Positions 26,222-35,725 of a stretch of 64,000 nt of DNA are shown here, piece by piece. The stretch is from Terriglobus roseus (GTDB taxonomy: Bacteria > Acidobacteriota > Terriglobia > Terriglobales > Acidobacteriaceae). The notes under the pieces were generated by a model. The model was given only the letters and a program-made list of their open reading frames with translations. It searched no databases and had not been told where the DNA came from. The stretch is taken from the NCBI RefSeq assembly GCF_900102185.1, contig NZ_LT629690.1, positions 1 to 64,000 on the forward strand, given 5' to 3'. The number at the start of each line of letters is the position of its first letter. Positions within the stretch are counted from its first letter, which is position 1. The translations under genes and the position numbers were made by a program.

Positions 26222-27853
26222 ATGATCTCTGTCTCGAATGTCACGATGCGGTACGGCTCGAAGATTCTCTTTGAGGACGTATCGACGCAGTTTATTGCAG
26301 GCCGTCGTTACGGCCTGACCGGTCCCAATGGCGCGGGTAAGTCGACCTTCATGAAGGTCCTTACTGGCGAACTGGAAGCGCAGAAGGGCACGGTTGTGCG
26401 TCCGCGCAAGCTTGGCGTACTGAAGCAGGACCAGTATGCGTTTGACGCGTATCGCGTGATCGATACCGTCATCATGGGTAACGCTCCGCTGTGGGCTGCG
26501 CTGGAAGAGCGCGAAGTCTTGTACAACAAGGCGGAACTGACTGACGACGACGGCATTCGCCTCGGTGAGTTAGAAGGCGTTGTTGGCGATGAGAACGGCT
26601 ACGAAGCAGAGGCCGATGCGGCCATCTTGCTACAGGGGCTGGACATTCCCAACGAAGTGCATGAGCGCAAGATGAGCGAGCTGCAGGGCGGCCAGAAGGT
26701 CCGCGTACTGCTGGCGCAGGCGCTGTTCGGCGAGCCGGATGCTCTGCTGTTGGACGAACCGACGAACTATCTCGATCTTGAGTCGATCCACTGGCTGCAG
26801 GACTTCTTGTTGGCCTATCGTGGAACACTCATCACCATCTCGCATGATCGCCACTTCCTGAACGCGGTCTGCACGCACACGGCTGACATCGATTACCAGA
26901 CGATCATCACCTACACCGGTGGCTATGACGACATGGTGATGCAGAAGGTCAGCGTTCGCACTCGCATTGAGTCGCAGAATGAAGAACGCGAGAAGAAGAT
27001 CGCGCAGTTGAATGACTTCATTGCACGATTCAGCGCGGGTACGCGTTCCTCGCAGGTGAACAGCCGTAAGAAGGAAGTGGAGCGTCTTGCCACTACTGAA
27101 CTCGCGCGTTCGAACATTCAGCGCCCGTTCATCCGCTTCGATATGCTGCGCCCCAGTGGCAAGCATGTGCTGGAAGTTGAGAACGTCACGCACACCTATG
27201 ACACGCCTGCCCCGGATGGCACGCATGGGCCAGTATTCAAGCCGTTCTCGTCGCAGTTGATGCGTGGTGAAAAGGTCATCCTGATGGGCCGTAATGCTAC
27301 GGGTAAGACGACGCTACTGAAGTCGTTGCTCTCGGGTATGCCTGATCTTCAGGACAACGATTTCCCACGTTCTGCTGGTGAAGTGAAGTGGGGCCACGAA
27401 GCGCAGATTGGTTACTTTGCGCAGGATCACAAGGCTGCAATTCAGCACGGCACCACAGTTTCAGAGTGGCTGCACAGCTTCGATCCGAAGAAGTCCACGG
27501 AAGAGATTCGCGGCATTCTCGGTCAGATGTTGTTCCGTGGTGAAGAAGGTTTGAAGAAGACGGAGGCACTCTCCGGTGGAGAGGCTGCACGTTTGCTGTT
27601 CTGCAAACTGATGATGCAGAAGCCGAACATCCTCATTCTGGACGAGCCGACGAACCATCTCGATCTGGAAAGCATCAACGCGCTAAACCAGTCGCTGCAG
27701 AAGTACGAAGGCACTGTTCTGCTCGTCACGCACGATCAGGATCTGATTGAGGAAGTGGGCACGCGTATCTGGCACTTCGAGCATGGTCAGATTACCGATC
27801 ACAAGGGACCCTACGAGGAGTATCAGCAGCAGCTCGCGCTGAACGCGAAGTAG
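26222..27853 (+). CDS. ABC-F family ATPase (YbiT-like translation factor)
   Basis: 543 aa with two ABC domains and no membrane segments. First domain: Walker A GPNGAGKST at about 34-42, signature LQGGQKVRVLLAQALF and Walker B LLLDEPTNYLD. A charged linker (about 225-300) corresponds to the P-site tRNA-interaction motif. Second domain: GRNATGKTT, LSGGEAARLLFCKL and LILDEPTNHLD. The MISVSNVTMRYGSK start is typical of YbiT-type proteins, which act on ribosomes rather than in transport. A GTG one codon earlier is possible. Antibiotic-resistance activity is not implied. Confidence 0.93.
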   Translation: MISVSNVTMRYGSKILFEDVSTQFIAGRRYGLTGPNGAGKSTFMKVLTGELEAQKGTVVRPRKLGVLKQDQYAFDAYRVIDTVIMGNAPLWAALEEREVLYNKAELTDDDGIRLGELEGVVGDENGYEAEADAAILLQGLDIPNEVHERKMSELQGGQKVRVLLAQALFGEPDALLLDEPTNYLDLESIHWLQDFLLAYRGTLITISHDRHFLNAVCTHTADIDYQTIITYTGGYDDMVMQKVSVRTRIESQNEEREKKIAQLNDFIARFSAGTRSSQVNSRKKEVERLATTELARSNIQRPFIRFDMLRPSGKHVLEVENVTHTYDTPAPDGTHGPVFKPFSSQLMRGEKVILMGRNATGKTTLLKSLLSGMPDLQDNDFPRSAGEVKWGHEAQIGYFAQDHKAAIQHGTTVSEWLHSFDPKKSTEEIRGILGQMLFRGEEGLKKTEALSGGEAARLLFCKLMMQKPNILILDEPTNHLDLESINALNQSLQKYEGTVLLVTHDQDLIEEVGTRIWHFEHGQITDHKGPYEEYQQQLALNAK

Positions 27854-27872
27854 TTCTTTCGCGGTAAGAATG

Positions 27873-27897
27873 AAGCGGCCACGTTTTGTGGCCGCTT
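27873..27897. terminator. Bidirectional terminator between ABC-F and GH76 genes
   Basis: 10-bp arms 27873-27882 and 27888-27897 with a GTTTT loop, ending in TTT on the plus strand. Lies between two convergent genes. Confidence 0.8.
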
Positions 27898-27924
27898 TCC
27901 CTTTGCGCCTACTTGGCGAATTCT

Positions 27925-29049
27925 TTATCGGTCGATTGCGGCTGCTACGAGTGCGTCCAGCGCAGAGACTTGTGTGCCTGCGTTGATCTCTGCGGGAGGA
28001 CCGCTCCACACGACACCGAGTTCATCTTTGTCTGTGCGCGCATGCTCCCAAATGCTGGCTGCGTTTGTAGCAAAGAAGGTTCGATAGCGTGGCTCGTGCA
28101 GGTCGTGATCGAGTATGCGCAGGTTACGCACGAAGATGCCCTTGAACTGGTTCGCGTCGGCTCCGCACTTAGGTTCGCAGGTGTCATGCAGAATGCCGTT
28201 GTTGTCGGTGAGATGCGTGAGTCCGGCATCGGCGAGAGTGCGAGCTTCGGTGAGTGCTGTTGCATCATGTGTGGCGCGTGAGTATTCGGTTAATGCGCCA
28301 AGTACCACGCCCTGGTTATACGTCCACACGTTGCGCTTGTTGTTGCGGCATGTGCCTTCGGACTTATTAATCTCAAGGCCGTCATTTACGAGGTGATCGG
28401 CGTTGATCATGCCAGAACCTTGGAACCAAGCCCACTCCTTCTTTGCCCATGACAGAGCTTCTGCGCGATCAGTGTGTGTGCCGCGACGTGCAAGCGATGC
28501 ACTGACGTCAAAGAAGAGTTCGTTGGCGATGGCATTTTTGTAATGCCGCTTCTTGCTCCACCAGATGCCGCCGCCGCAGGTATCGTCCCATCCGCCCTGC
28601 ATGTCGCGAAAGATGGATTGTGCCATGGCAAGGTATTCAGGCTTTGATGTGAGGTCATAGGCATCGATCCATGCCATAGCCCACCAACCCTCGTCGTCAT
28701 AGAACTCGTTTAGGAAGCCAACGTTGCCGCTCATCTTTGTAAGTGGGCCGGTCTGTTCTGACTTGGGCACAATGATCTGCGCTTGTGTGAAGGTGTTGCT
28801 CACGATGGCTTCGTTCGAGTGAGGCAGGCCAGCGTGCATCGCATCCACGAGCATGGTGATGGCATTCGCTGAGTTCCACCATCCGGTGGTTTGATACAAG
28901 CCGGTGCGTTGCACATACCAACGCTGTAGAGCGGCGACGCCGGCTTCCATGCGGCGCATTGCTTCTTTGTGTGGAACGGATGGTTGCTGAGCCGAAAGCG
29001 AAACCGCAGTGAGAACGAGAACGGCAAGAAGAAAGCGTCGCAGAAACAT
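27925..29049 (-). CDS. Exported glycoside hydrolase family 76 (alpha-1,6-mannanase-like)
   Basis: 374 aa with a signal peptide (MFLRRFLLAVLVLTAVSLSAQ). The alpha/alpha-barrel contains the GH76 hallmark FYDDEGWWAMAWIDAY; Asp118 and Asp119 correspond to the catalytic pair of bacterial endo-alpha-1,6-mannanases. CGGGIWWSKKRHYKNAIANELF is also typical. Likely acts on fungal or yeast mannan backbones in the periplasm or outside the cell. A GH92 alpha-mannosidase is encoded at 43176-45419, fitting side-chain removal. ATG 29049 is chosen; a GTG two codons upstream is possible. Confidence 0.9.
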   Translation of the reverse strand: MFLRRFLLAVLVLTAVSLSAQQPSVPHKEAMRRMEAGVAALQRWYVQRTGLYQTTGWWNSANAITMLVDAMHAGLPHSNEAIVSNTFTQAQIIVPKSEQTGPLTKMSGNVGFLNEFYDDEGWWAMAWIDAYDLTSKPEYLAMAQSIFRDMQGGWDDTCGGGIWWSKKRHYKNAIANELFFDVSASLARRGTHTDRAEALSWAKKEWAWFQGSGMINADHLVNDGLEINKSEGTCRNNKRNVWTYNQGVVLGALTEYSRATHDATALTEARTLADAGLTHLTDNNGILHDTCEPKCGADANQFKGIFVRNLRILDHDLHEPRYRTFFATNAASIWEHARTDKDELGVVWSGPPAEINAGTQVSALDALVAAAIDR

Positions 29050-29114
29050 GCTCACAGTTGTACCGGGTGTGCGGCGGCTCTGTCTCGCTCCTATACTGGA
29101 GCAAGGAGTGTCGC

Positions 29115-29516
29115 ATGTCTTTTGTAGAACCCGTCAAGGCGGAATCGAAGAACGTATTGGGTCAGCCGATGCAGACATGTGGCTGCGACCCCATGACCGG
29201 CTTCTACCGTGATGGATGCTGCGACACCGGGCCCGATGACATTGGCGTGCATACGGTGTGCTGTGTGGTTACCGAGGAGTTCCTCGCCGTGTCCAAGCAC
29301 CTGGGCAACGATCTGATGACTCCGATGCCACAGTATGGCTTTCCGGGACTGAAGCCGGGCGACCGCTGGTGTGTATGTGCCGCACGTTGGTTGCAGGTTT
29401 TTGAGGCCGGCGCGGCGTGCCCTGTAGTGCTGGAAGCGACGCATGAAAATACCCTCAGCATTGTCCCGTTTGAACTACTTTTGCAGCACGCCGTCATCCC
29501 GGATAAGTTGCACTAG
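29115..29516 (+). CDS. DUF2237 family protein
   Basis: 133 aa, cytosolic. Contains the family's highly conserved NVLGQPMQTCGCDPMTGFYR start, DGCCDTGPDDIGVHTVC and PGLKPGDRWCVCAARW segments. The many conserved cysteines suggest metal binding or redox, but no function is established for DUF2237. AGGAG lies 7 nt before ATG 29115. Divergent from the GH76 gene and monocistronic. Confidence 0.92.
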   Translation: MSFVEPVKAESKNVLGQPMQTCGCDPMTGFYRDGCCDTGPDDIGVHTVCCVVTEEFLAVSKHLGNDLMTPMPQYGFPGLKPGDRWCVCAARWLQVFEAGAACPVVLEATHENTLSIVPFELLLQHAVIPDKLH

Positions 29517-29821
29517 TCACGACGGCTGAAACTGCCGTAAGTCTATGATTTTTAGGAAATTCGTACATTCTGCCATAGAAGTACCTGTTTTCCTGCGACA
29601 ACCTGCGTCCGTTTACTTTCTTTTCATCTTTCTTGCTTGACATAGGGTGTAAATCTGCTCGACCGTAGAAATATCACCCTAATTTGCGTTTTCGACTTAA
29701 TTGAACGGAAGAAAATACTCGATCGAAGCGCAAAAAAACCGATGTACGGCGAAGCTTTTTGAACCCGCAGCCGCCTGAAGTGCCGCGGAGATTTGCAAGA
29801 AAGTTTGCAGGAGTCCACCAG
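29517..29821. other. 305-bp AT-richer upstream region of the TonB receptor gene
   Basis: No gene seen. The region is richer in A/T than its surroundings and must hold the promoter of the receptor gene. A consensus-like TTGACA is present at 29637-29642, but no convincing -10 element sits 16-18 bp downstream, so I do not call a promoter. AGGAG at 29809-29813 is the receptor's ribosome-binding site. Confidence 0.5.
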
Positions 29822-32800
29822 TTGAATAATCGTATGTTCACCAACAAGCTTTGGGCGACCGCGGTTCTCGCGTGTAGCCTCACCACCGCTTCTGCGTTTG
29901 CTCAGAGTGCCGCTCTGGGCGGCGTGTCCGGCGTGGTTCGTGACAACCAAGGGGCGGTTGTTCCCAATGCCAGCGTGACCGTTATCAATACCGGTACCGG
30001 CGCGAAGCGCGAATTGACCACCGATGGAGATGGCCACTATGTGGCGACTTTCCTTCAGCCTGGTCAGTATGAAGTCATCGTGACAGCTGCCGGCTTCGGC
30101 AAGCTGGACCAGAAGAATGTGACTGTGACCGTAGGTGTGACGAACACCGTGGACGCAGCTCTTCCTGCAGCTTCTGTCGCTACCGACGTTACCGTCACCA
30201 CCGATTCAGCGGTTCTCGATGTGGACAAGACGGATGTGTCGCAGACCGTATCTGAGCACGTTGTTGCGAACCTGCCGGTGAACGGCCGCCGTTTCGATAA
30301 CTTTGTGCTGTTGACGCCGAACGTTGCTCCAGACGGTAACACCGGTCTGTTGAGCTTCCGCGGTATCTCCGGCCTGTACAACACCAACCTGGTGGACGGT
30401 GCAAACAACAACCAGGCGTTCTTCTCGGAAGCTCGTGGCCGCGCAATCGGCGCACCGTACGTCTTCCCGATCGACGCGATCAAGGAATTCCAGGCTGCAT
30501 CGTCGGGCTACTCGGCTGAGTTCGGTCAGGCTGCAGGCGGTGTGATCAACGCCATCACCAAGAGCGGCACCAACAGCTTCCACGGCACCGCGTATGAGTA
30601 TTACCGTACGCCGGGTTATAACGCTCTGGACGCATTCAGCAAGTCACAGAAGCTCTACACACAGCCTGTGAAGGTGCAGCACCAGTTCGGTGTGTCCGTA
30701 GGCGGACCCATCATCAAGGACAAGCTGTTCTTTCATGCAGTGTATGACGGCTATCGTCGTATCAACCCCATCACCTATACCTCCACATACAACACCAGCA
30801 CGCAGAACATCGGTCAGTTGGTGGCGTTGTGCGACGGACGTACAAGCGGGTATCTGACCCGTGGCAACACCATTTATCCTTCGACGATTCCGAACATCAG
30901 CCTGGCGCAGTGCCAACAGGCTGTTACGTTCGCCACCAGCAGCCTCCTGGGTACGTTCGCTCGTAACACCACGCAGGACATTTACCTGCCGCGACTGGAT
31001 TATCAGCTCTCGTCGAAGACACACCTGTCTGCTTCGTTCCTGTTTGAGAACCTGAAGCAGCCGAATGGCTATAACTCTTCGCCCACTGTCTCCAACGGTT
31101 CCATCACTCAGAACGGCGCCATCAACTTCCATGAGCGCTTCCTGTTTGTGAATGCTGAGACGGCGATTAACTCGAACACTGCGAACGTGGTTCACTTCCA
31201 GTGGTCGCGTGATCTTGAGACCGCAGGCACGAACACGGGCGGCCCGGCCAACAACCTGACGAACCTGTATGCATACGGCGAAACGTCGGCTCTGCCCCGC
31301 GGTGCGTTCCCGGACGAACATCGTTGGCAGATCACGGACATCGTCTCTAAGACCATTGGCAAGCACACGGCTAAGGTCGGTGTGGATGTAAACCTTATCC
31401 ACGAACAGATCGCAAACCTGTTCGGCGGTAACGGCCAGTTCAACTACTCAAACTCGAGCGCTGAATACAACTTTGCGAGCTGGATCCAGGACGTTTACCA
31501 GGTCAACGGCGGACGCCACTACAACTCCTTCTCGCAGACAGCCGATCCCATCACGGGCATTGGCGCGGATGACTTCTGGAACAAGAACCTGGACGTTTTC
31601 GCCCAGGATGACTGGAAGATCACGCCGAAGTTGATGCTGTCGATGGGCGTGCGTTACGACGTGCAGTTGGTACCCCAGCCGGATAAGCCGAACACGGCAA
31701 ACCCGGTTGCTCTTGCTGCAACGCAGACCATCAACACCGATTACCACATGTTCGCTCCCCGCTTCGGCTTCTCCTGGAACCCTCAGGATGGGACCGTTGT
31801 TCGCGGCGGCTACGGCATCTTCTACGGCCTGACCTCGAACTCGCTGTGGTATACGCTGCGCCGTGAAAATGGTGTGTATCAGCAGCAGTTCTCCACACCG
31901 ACAGTTACGGTAAACGCATATGGCAATGCGATCGCCGGTACGCCTGCAGGACAGCCAAATGTGCCGCTGCAGCAGCCGACAGGCTATGCCTCGTATGCTC
32001 CCCAGGGCGGTATCCCCGCGTTTCTACCGCCGGGACCTGCTCCTAAGAACCTGGTAACTGGAACGGCAATCACTCCTGTAAACCCCGGCCTGCCTTCCTC
32101 GGCAATCGGCGTGCGTGGCGCGAGCCCCAACTTCCTGAACCCCTACACCCACTCGTTTGATCTGGCCGTAGAACAGCAGCTGCCCTTCCATACAACGTTG
32201 ACCATTGGTTATGTTGGAACGCGTGGTATGCGCCTGCCGATCTATGTTGATTCGAACGTTGATCCGACTTCGGCCATTAACCGCACCTACCAGTTGACGA
32301 ACGCGACGGGCCAGGTAAGCACCTTCTCGTTCCCGTACTACACGAAGCGTCTGTACACCTCTACCACCTCGGTGCTGACGGGCTATTCAGACGTCAACAG
32401 CTGGTACCACTCAGGTGTGTTCTCCGTGCGCAAGCCGTTTGCAAATGGCTTTGAAGTGCTGGCGAACTATACGTGGGCGCGCACCATGGACGCAGGTCAG
32501 TCCGGCGCTCCGAACGGTACCTTCAACGGTACTGACTCACCAATCATTCCGTTTGCGCAAGGTCATCGCCAGGGACGCGGCGCAGAGTATGCCCGCTCGG
32601 ACATCGATCAGCGTGGCCGCTTTGTAGGCACCCTGCTGTACAAGACCAACTTCAAGCTGGGTAACCGTTACGCTGCCTATGCCGCCAACGGCTGGCAGAT
32701 CGCAGGCACGGTTACAGCGCAGACCGGTTTCCCAATCACTGGCTTCATCAATGGCTCCATCACCTCCCAGTTGAATGGCGACGGTGGTATCAGCGGCGCT

Positions 32801-33163
32801 CAGGTGACCTCTGGTACGGGCTATCGCGTGCCCGATGTGATTGCTCGTCGCAATGGCTTTACCGGCCCCGGCGTGCACAACACCGACATGCGTATTTCTC
32901 GCGAGTTCCCGATCTGGCGCGAAATGCGTCTGGAACTGTCGGCGGAAGCTTTCAACATTGCTAACCACCGCAACATTCTCGCTGTGAATACAAGCGCCTA
33001 CAGCTACACGGCGCCCACAACGGCAGCTTCACCCACAAGCTGCGCGGCAACGAACACGGGTGGCTGCTTCGCACCGTACTCGTTGTTCTACACGCCGACG
33101 TCGACCTCCAGCACGATCTATGGTTCGCGTCAGCTGCAGTTGCTCGGACGCCTGTACTTCTAA
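29822..33163 (+). CDS. Oar-like TonB-dependent outer-membrane receptor
   Basis: About 1113 aa. A signal peptide (KLWATAVLACSLTTASAFAQ) is followed by a carboxypeptidase regulatory-like domain (GVSGVVRDNQGAVVPNASVTV, about 35-115), a plug (NLPVNGRRFDNF, DAIKEFQAASSGYSAEFGQAAGG) and a large barrel ending in GRLYF with a terminal aromatic. This architecture is typical of the large receptors expanded in acidobacteria and myxobacteria, taken to import oligosaccharides or peptides. TTG 29822 has AGGAG 8 nt upstream; ATG 29834 is the alternative. No SusD-like partner is adjacent. It ends at a strong hairpin. Confidence 0.94.
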   Translation: MNNRMFTNKLWATAVLACSLTTASAFAQSAALGGVSGVVRDNQGAVVPNASVTVINTGTGAKRELTTDGDGHYVATFLQPGQYEVIVTAAGFGKLDQKNVTVTVGVTNTVDAALPAASVATDVTVTTDSAVLDVDKTDVSQTVSEHVVANLPVNGRRFDNFVLLTPNVAPDGNTGLLSFRGISGLYNTNLVDGANNNQAFFSEARGRAIGAPYVFPIDAIKEFQAASSGYSAEFGQAAGGVINAITKSGTNSFHGTAYEYYRTPGYNALDAFSKSQKLYTQPVKVQHQFGVSVGGPIIKDKLFFHAVYDGYRRINPITYTSTYNTSTQNIGQLVALCDGRTSGYLTRGNTIYPSTIPNISLAQCQQAVTFATSSLLGTFARNTTQDIYLPRLDYQLSSKTHLSASFLFENLKQPNGYNSSPTVSNGSITQNGAINFHERFLFVNAETAINSNTANVVHFQWSRDLETAGTNTGGPANNLTNLYAYGETSALPRGAFPDEHRWQITDIVSKTIGKHTAKVGVDVNLIHEQIANLFGGNGQFNYSNSSAEYNFASWIQDVYQVNGGRHYNSFSQTADPITGIGADDFWNKNLDVFAQDDWKITPKLMLSMGVRYDVQLVPQPDKPNTANPVALAATQTINTDYHMFAPRFGFSWNPQDGTVVRGGYGIFYGLTSNSLWYTLRRENGVYQQQFSTPTVTVNAYGNAIAGTPAGQPNVPLQQPTGYASYAPQGGIPAFLPPGPAPKNLVTGTAITPVNPGLPSSAIGVRGASPNFLNPYTHSFDLAVEQQLPFHTTLTIGYVGTRGMRLPIYVDSNVDPTSAINRTYQLTNATGQVSTFSFPYYTKRLYTSTTSVLTGYSDVNSWYHSGVFSVRKPFANGFEVLANYTWARTMDAGQSGAPNGTFNGTDSPIIPFAQGHRQGRGAEYARSDIDQRGRFVGTLLYKTNFKLGNRYAAYAANGWQIAGTVTAQTGFPITGFINGSITSQLNGDGGISGAQVTSGTGYRVPDVIARRNGFTGPGVHNTDMRISREFPIWREMRLELSAEAFNIANHRNILAVNTSAYSYTAPTTAASPTSCAATNTGGCFAPYSLFYTPTSTSSTIYGSRQLQLLGRLYF

Positions 33164-33180
33164 GCGCCTGGTTTAACCGA

Positions 33181-33220
33181 AACATCGAAGGCCCCGGACA
33201 CGTCCGGGGCCTTCGATGTT
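33181..33220. terminator. Strong hairpin after the TonB receptor gene
   Basis: 19-bp perfect arms 33181-33199 and 33202-33220, GC-rich core, ending in TGTT on the plus strand. Located 17 bp past the receptor stop. Confidence 0.8.
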
Positions 33221-33430
33221 TAAAGGTAAGCAGCAGAAATGTTCGGCGGGGCGGGGCTTGTACTTACAGAAAATGTCGAGAAGCCTAAAAGCTAAACGTC
33301 TCGCTGTAAACCAAATTCAATGTTGAAAACTAATATCCGTATCTTCACCTAGGGGAGACACCGGCACATCCTATGTCGTATAAATAACGCACTCCCCCTG
33401 TTGTGCTTTGTTTTCCTGCCTTAGGCCACA

Positions 33431-35692
33431 TTGAGGAGCAGTGCGCGTTCTGTGTTTAGTTTCAGACGAATCACTCGGTGTTTTGGGATTTTAGCCGTAG
33501 TAGTAAGCATCGGTTGTATCGCATTTCTGATTCGCGGTTTCCTCCAGACACCGCGGCCGGTTCATGTCTATCCCTTTGCTGGCGAAGTTGGCGTTGAGCC
33601 GACTGCTTCCATCACACTTGCCTTCAATAAGGCGATGTCCCCCACAACGATAAGTATCGCCACACTCACGTTGCGTGATGAACACGGCGCTGCAATCCCA
33701 GGCTCAGTCAGTTACGATGACGCCGTTCGTACTGCCGTCTTTCTTCCCGACACTGTACTCCATCAAGGCATCACCTATCAGGTGACTCTTCATGCTGGGC
33801 AGCAGGGCATTCTGGATAAGTATGGGCATGAGCTCGCGCAAGAAACGAAATGGAGCTTTACTACTGGCATCGAAGCGCCTGCATCACTCTCCCAAGGACC
33901 AGGCGGCCCTCTTCTCCTCATTACAAGTAAGTCAAATGGATTTAGTCAGTACTACTCTGAGATTCTTCGCAACGAAGGTTTGAATGAGTTTGATGAGATA
34001 GACATCGAGCAACTGTCTGCGTCGGATCTTGCAAAACATGACGTTGCGATTGTGGGTGAAGTATCGGTCGATGATGGCCATGCCAAATCACTTGCAGATT
34101 GGGTGCAAGGCGGCGGGAATCTCATCCTGATGCATCCGTCTAAAAAACTGGCGGCACAGTTCGGATACAAGAACCAGCTGTCAGGGACAAATGAGTCAGT
34201 TCAGCATGGCGGTTATCTGAAGATCGATTCGAACAAGTCAGTCGGAGCGGGACTGGTACGTCAGGCGATTCAGTTCCATGGGGATGCCGACTTACTCGTT
34301 CCTGACAACGCAAATGTCTTTGCCACTCTGTACAAAGATGCAAAGACGGCGACGCAATTCCCCGCAGTTAGCACTGTTTCGTTGGGAGCAGGCACCGCCA
34401 CCGTATTCAGCTATGACTTGGCCAAATCTATTGTCTATACACGGCAAGGTAATCCTGACTGGTCAGGCCATGAACGAGATGGCCTGCTGCCTATCCGGTC
34501 GAGCGATCTGTTTTATGGAGGGAGTGAAAGAGATCCTCAACCCGATTGGGTGGACCCAAAGAATATTGCGATTCCGCAAGCAGATATCCAGCAGAGGCTA
34601 CTGGCCAATCTGATCATTACTCTTAATGCGAACAAGAAACCCCTTCCACGTTTCTGGTATCTGCCACGCGGGATGAAAGCAGTCGTCGTCATGACCGGTG
34701 ACGATCACGGACATGGCGGAACATCTGGTCGTTTTCGCGACTATCAGCGAAAGAGTGCCAAAGACTGTTCGTTGGAGAATTGGGAGTGCATCCGTGCGAC
34801 GTCACATATCTTCGTCGGCTCCATCTCTTCAGAGCAGGCTTCTGATTTCGTAAAGCAGGGTTTTGAGATTGGCTTACATGTCTACACAGCATGTACGGAC
34901 TGGCCCACAAAAGTAGTGCGAGGGGAAGACGGCGTGGAAAGACACGAGGTCGATCGTGATTTCGCGAATGCCCTGTATTCCCAGCAGCTTGAGGGCTTCG
35001 CGATGAAATACCCTGGGGTTCCCGCGCCGGTCAGCAATCGGACAGACTGCATTACGTGGGGCGATTACGATACGCAACCTCAGATTGAACTGAACCATCA
35101 CATCCGGCTCGACACCAACTACTACTATTGGCCTGCCAAGTGGGTGAAAGATAAGCCGGGTCTGTTTACGGGCTCCGGTCTGCCCATGCGCTTTGGCCGT
35201 CGCGATGGGAGTTTGATTGATGTGTATCAGGCTGCAACGCAAATGACCGATGAATCAGGCCAGAGCTATCCGTTCACTGTCGATACTCTGCTCGACAACG
35301 CTTTAGGAAGTTCGGAATACTTCGGCGTATTCATGGCGAACATGCACAACGACGAGAGAAGGTCCCGCAATGCAGATGCCATCATCTCCTCCGCACAAAA
35401 ACATCATGTTCCGGTGATTAATGCGGAGCAGTTGCTGTCATGGCTAGACGGACGGAATGCTTCACAGTTCCGCGATATGAAGTGGTCGAACAACCAGCTT
35501 TCTTTTTCCATCAGTGCAGGCATTGGAGGAAATGGTCTGGAAGCGATGTTGCCAATGCATTCAGGGGCTCGGAATCTATCCTCGATTGCTATCGACGGAA
35601 AAGACGCCAAGTGGGAAAAGCGAACAGTAGCCGGTCTCTTGTATGCAGTTGTTCGGGCTGAACCAGGAACGTTTGTCGTCAGCTATCACTAA
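33431..35692 (+). CDS. Membrane-anchored Big_5 / deacetylase-like surface protein
   Basis: 753 aa. One N-terminal helix (ILAVVVSIGCIAFLIRGFL), an SbsA-type Ig-like (Big_5) domain at about 40-150 (VEPTASITLAFNKAMSP ... TKWSFTTG), a class-I amidotransferase-like Rossmann segment at about 155-320 (LADWVQGGGNLILMHPS) and a C-terminal polysaccharide-deacetylase-like module. That module has VVVMTGDDHGHGGT near 415, GFEIGLHVYTACTDW near 475 and LDTNYYYWP near 565, plausible metal-ligand positions. Length and order recall large Ig-like proteins of polysaccharide loci. The start is uncertain: TTG 33431 or GTG 33452, with GAGGAG at 33433-33438. No enzyme activity can be asserted. Confidence 0.75.
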   Translation: MRSSARSVFSFRRITRCFGILAVVVSIGCIAFLIRGFLQTPRPVHVYPFAGEVGVEPTASITLAFNKAMSPTTISIATLTLRDEHGAAIPGSVSYDDAVRTAVFLPDTVLHQGITYQVTLHAGQQGILDKYGHELAQETKWSFTTGIEAPASLSQGPGGPLLLITSKSNGFSQYYSEILRNEGLNEFDEIDIEQLSASDLAKHDVAIVGEVSVDDGHAKSLADWVQGGGNLILMHPSKKLAAQFGYKNQLSGTNESVQHGGYLKIDSNKSVGAGLVRQAIQFHGDADLLVPDNANVFATLYKDAKTATQFPAVSTVSLGAGTATVFSYDLAKSIVYTRQGNPDWSGHERDGLLPIRSSDLFYGGSERDPQPDWVDPKNIAIPQADIQQRLLANLIITLNANKKPLPRFWYLPRGMKAVVVMTGDDHGHGGTSGRFRDYQRKSAKDCSLENWECIRATSHIFVGSISSEQASDFVKQGFEIGLHVYTACTDWPTKVVRGEDGVERHEVDRDFANALYSQQLEGFAMKYPGVPAPVSNRTDCITWGDYDTQPQIELNHHIRLDTNYYYWPAKWVKDKPGLFTGSGLPMRFGRRDGSLIDVYQAATQMTDESGQSYPFTVDTLLDNALGSSEYFGVFMANMHNDERRSRNADAIISSAQKHHVPVINAEQLLSWLDGRNASQFRDMKWSNNQLSFSISAGIGGNGLEAMLPMHSGARNLSSIAIDGKDAKWEKRTVAGLLYAVVRAEPGTFVVSYH

Positions 35693-35725
35693 CCGCGATC
35701 AAGTGAATGTGTGACGGCTGCTCAA

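Noticed and set aside
29637-29665. Sigma-70 promoter before the TonB receptor
   Set aside because: TTGACA is present but no acceptable -10 hexamer occurs at 16-18 bp.
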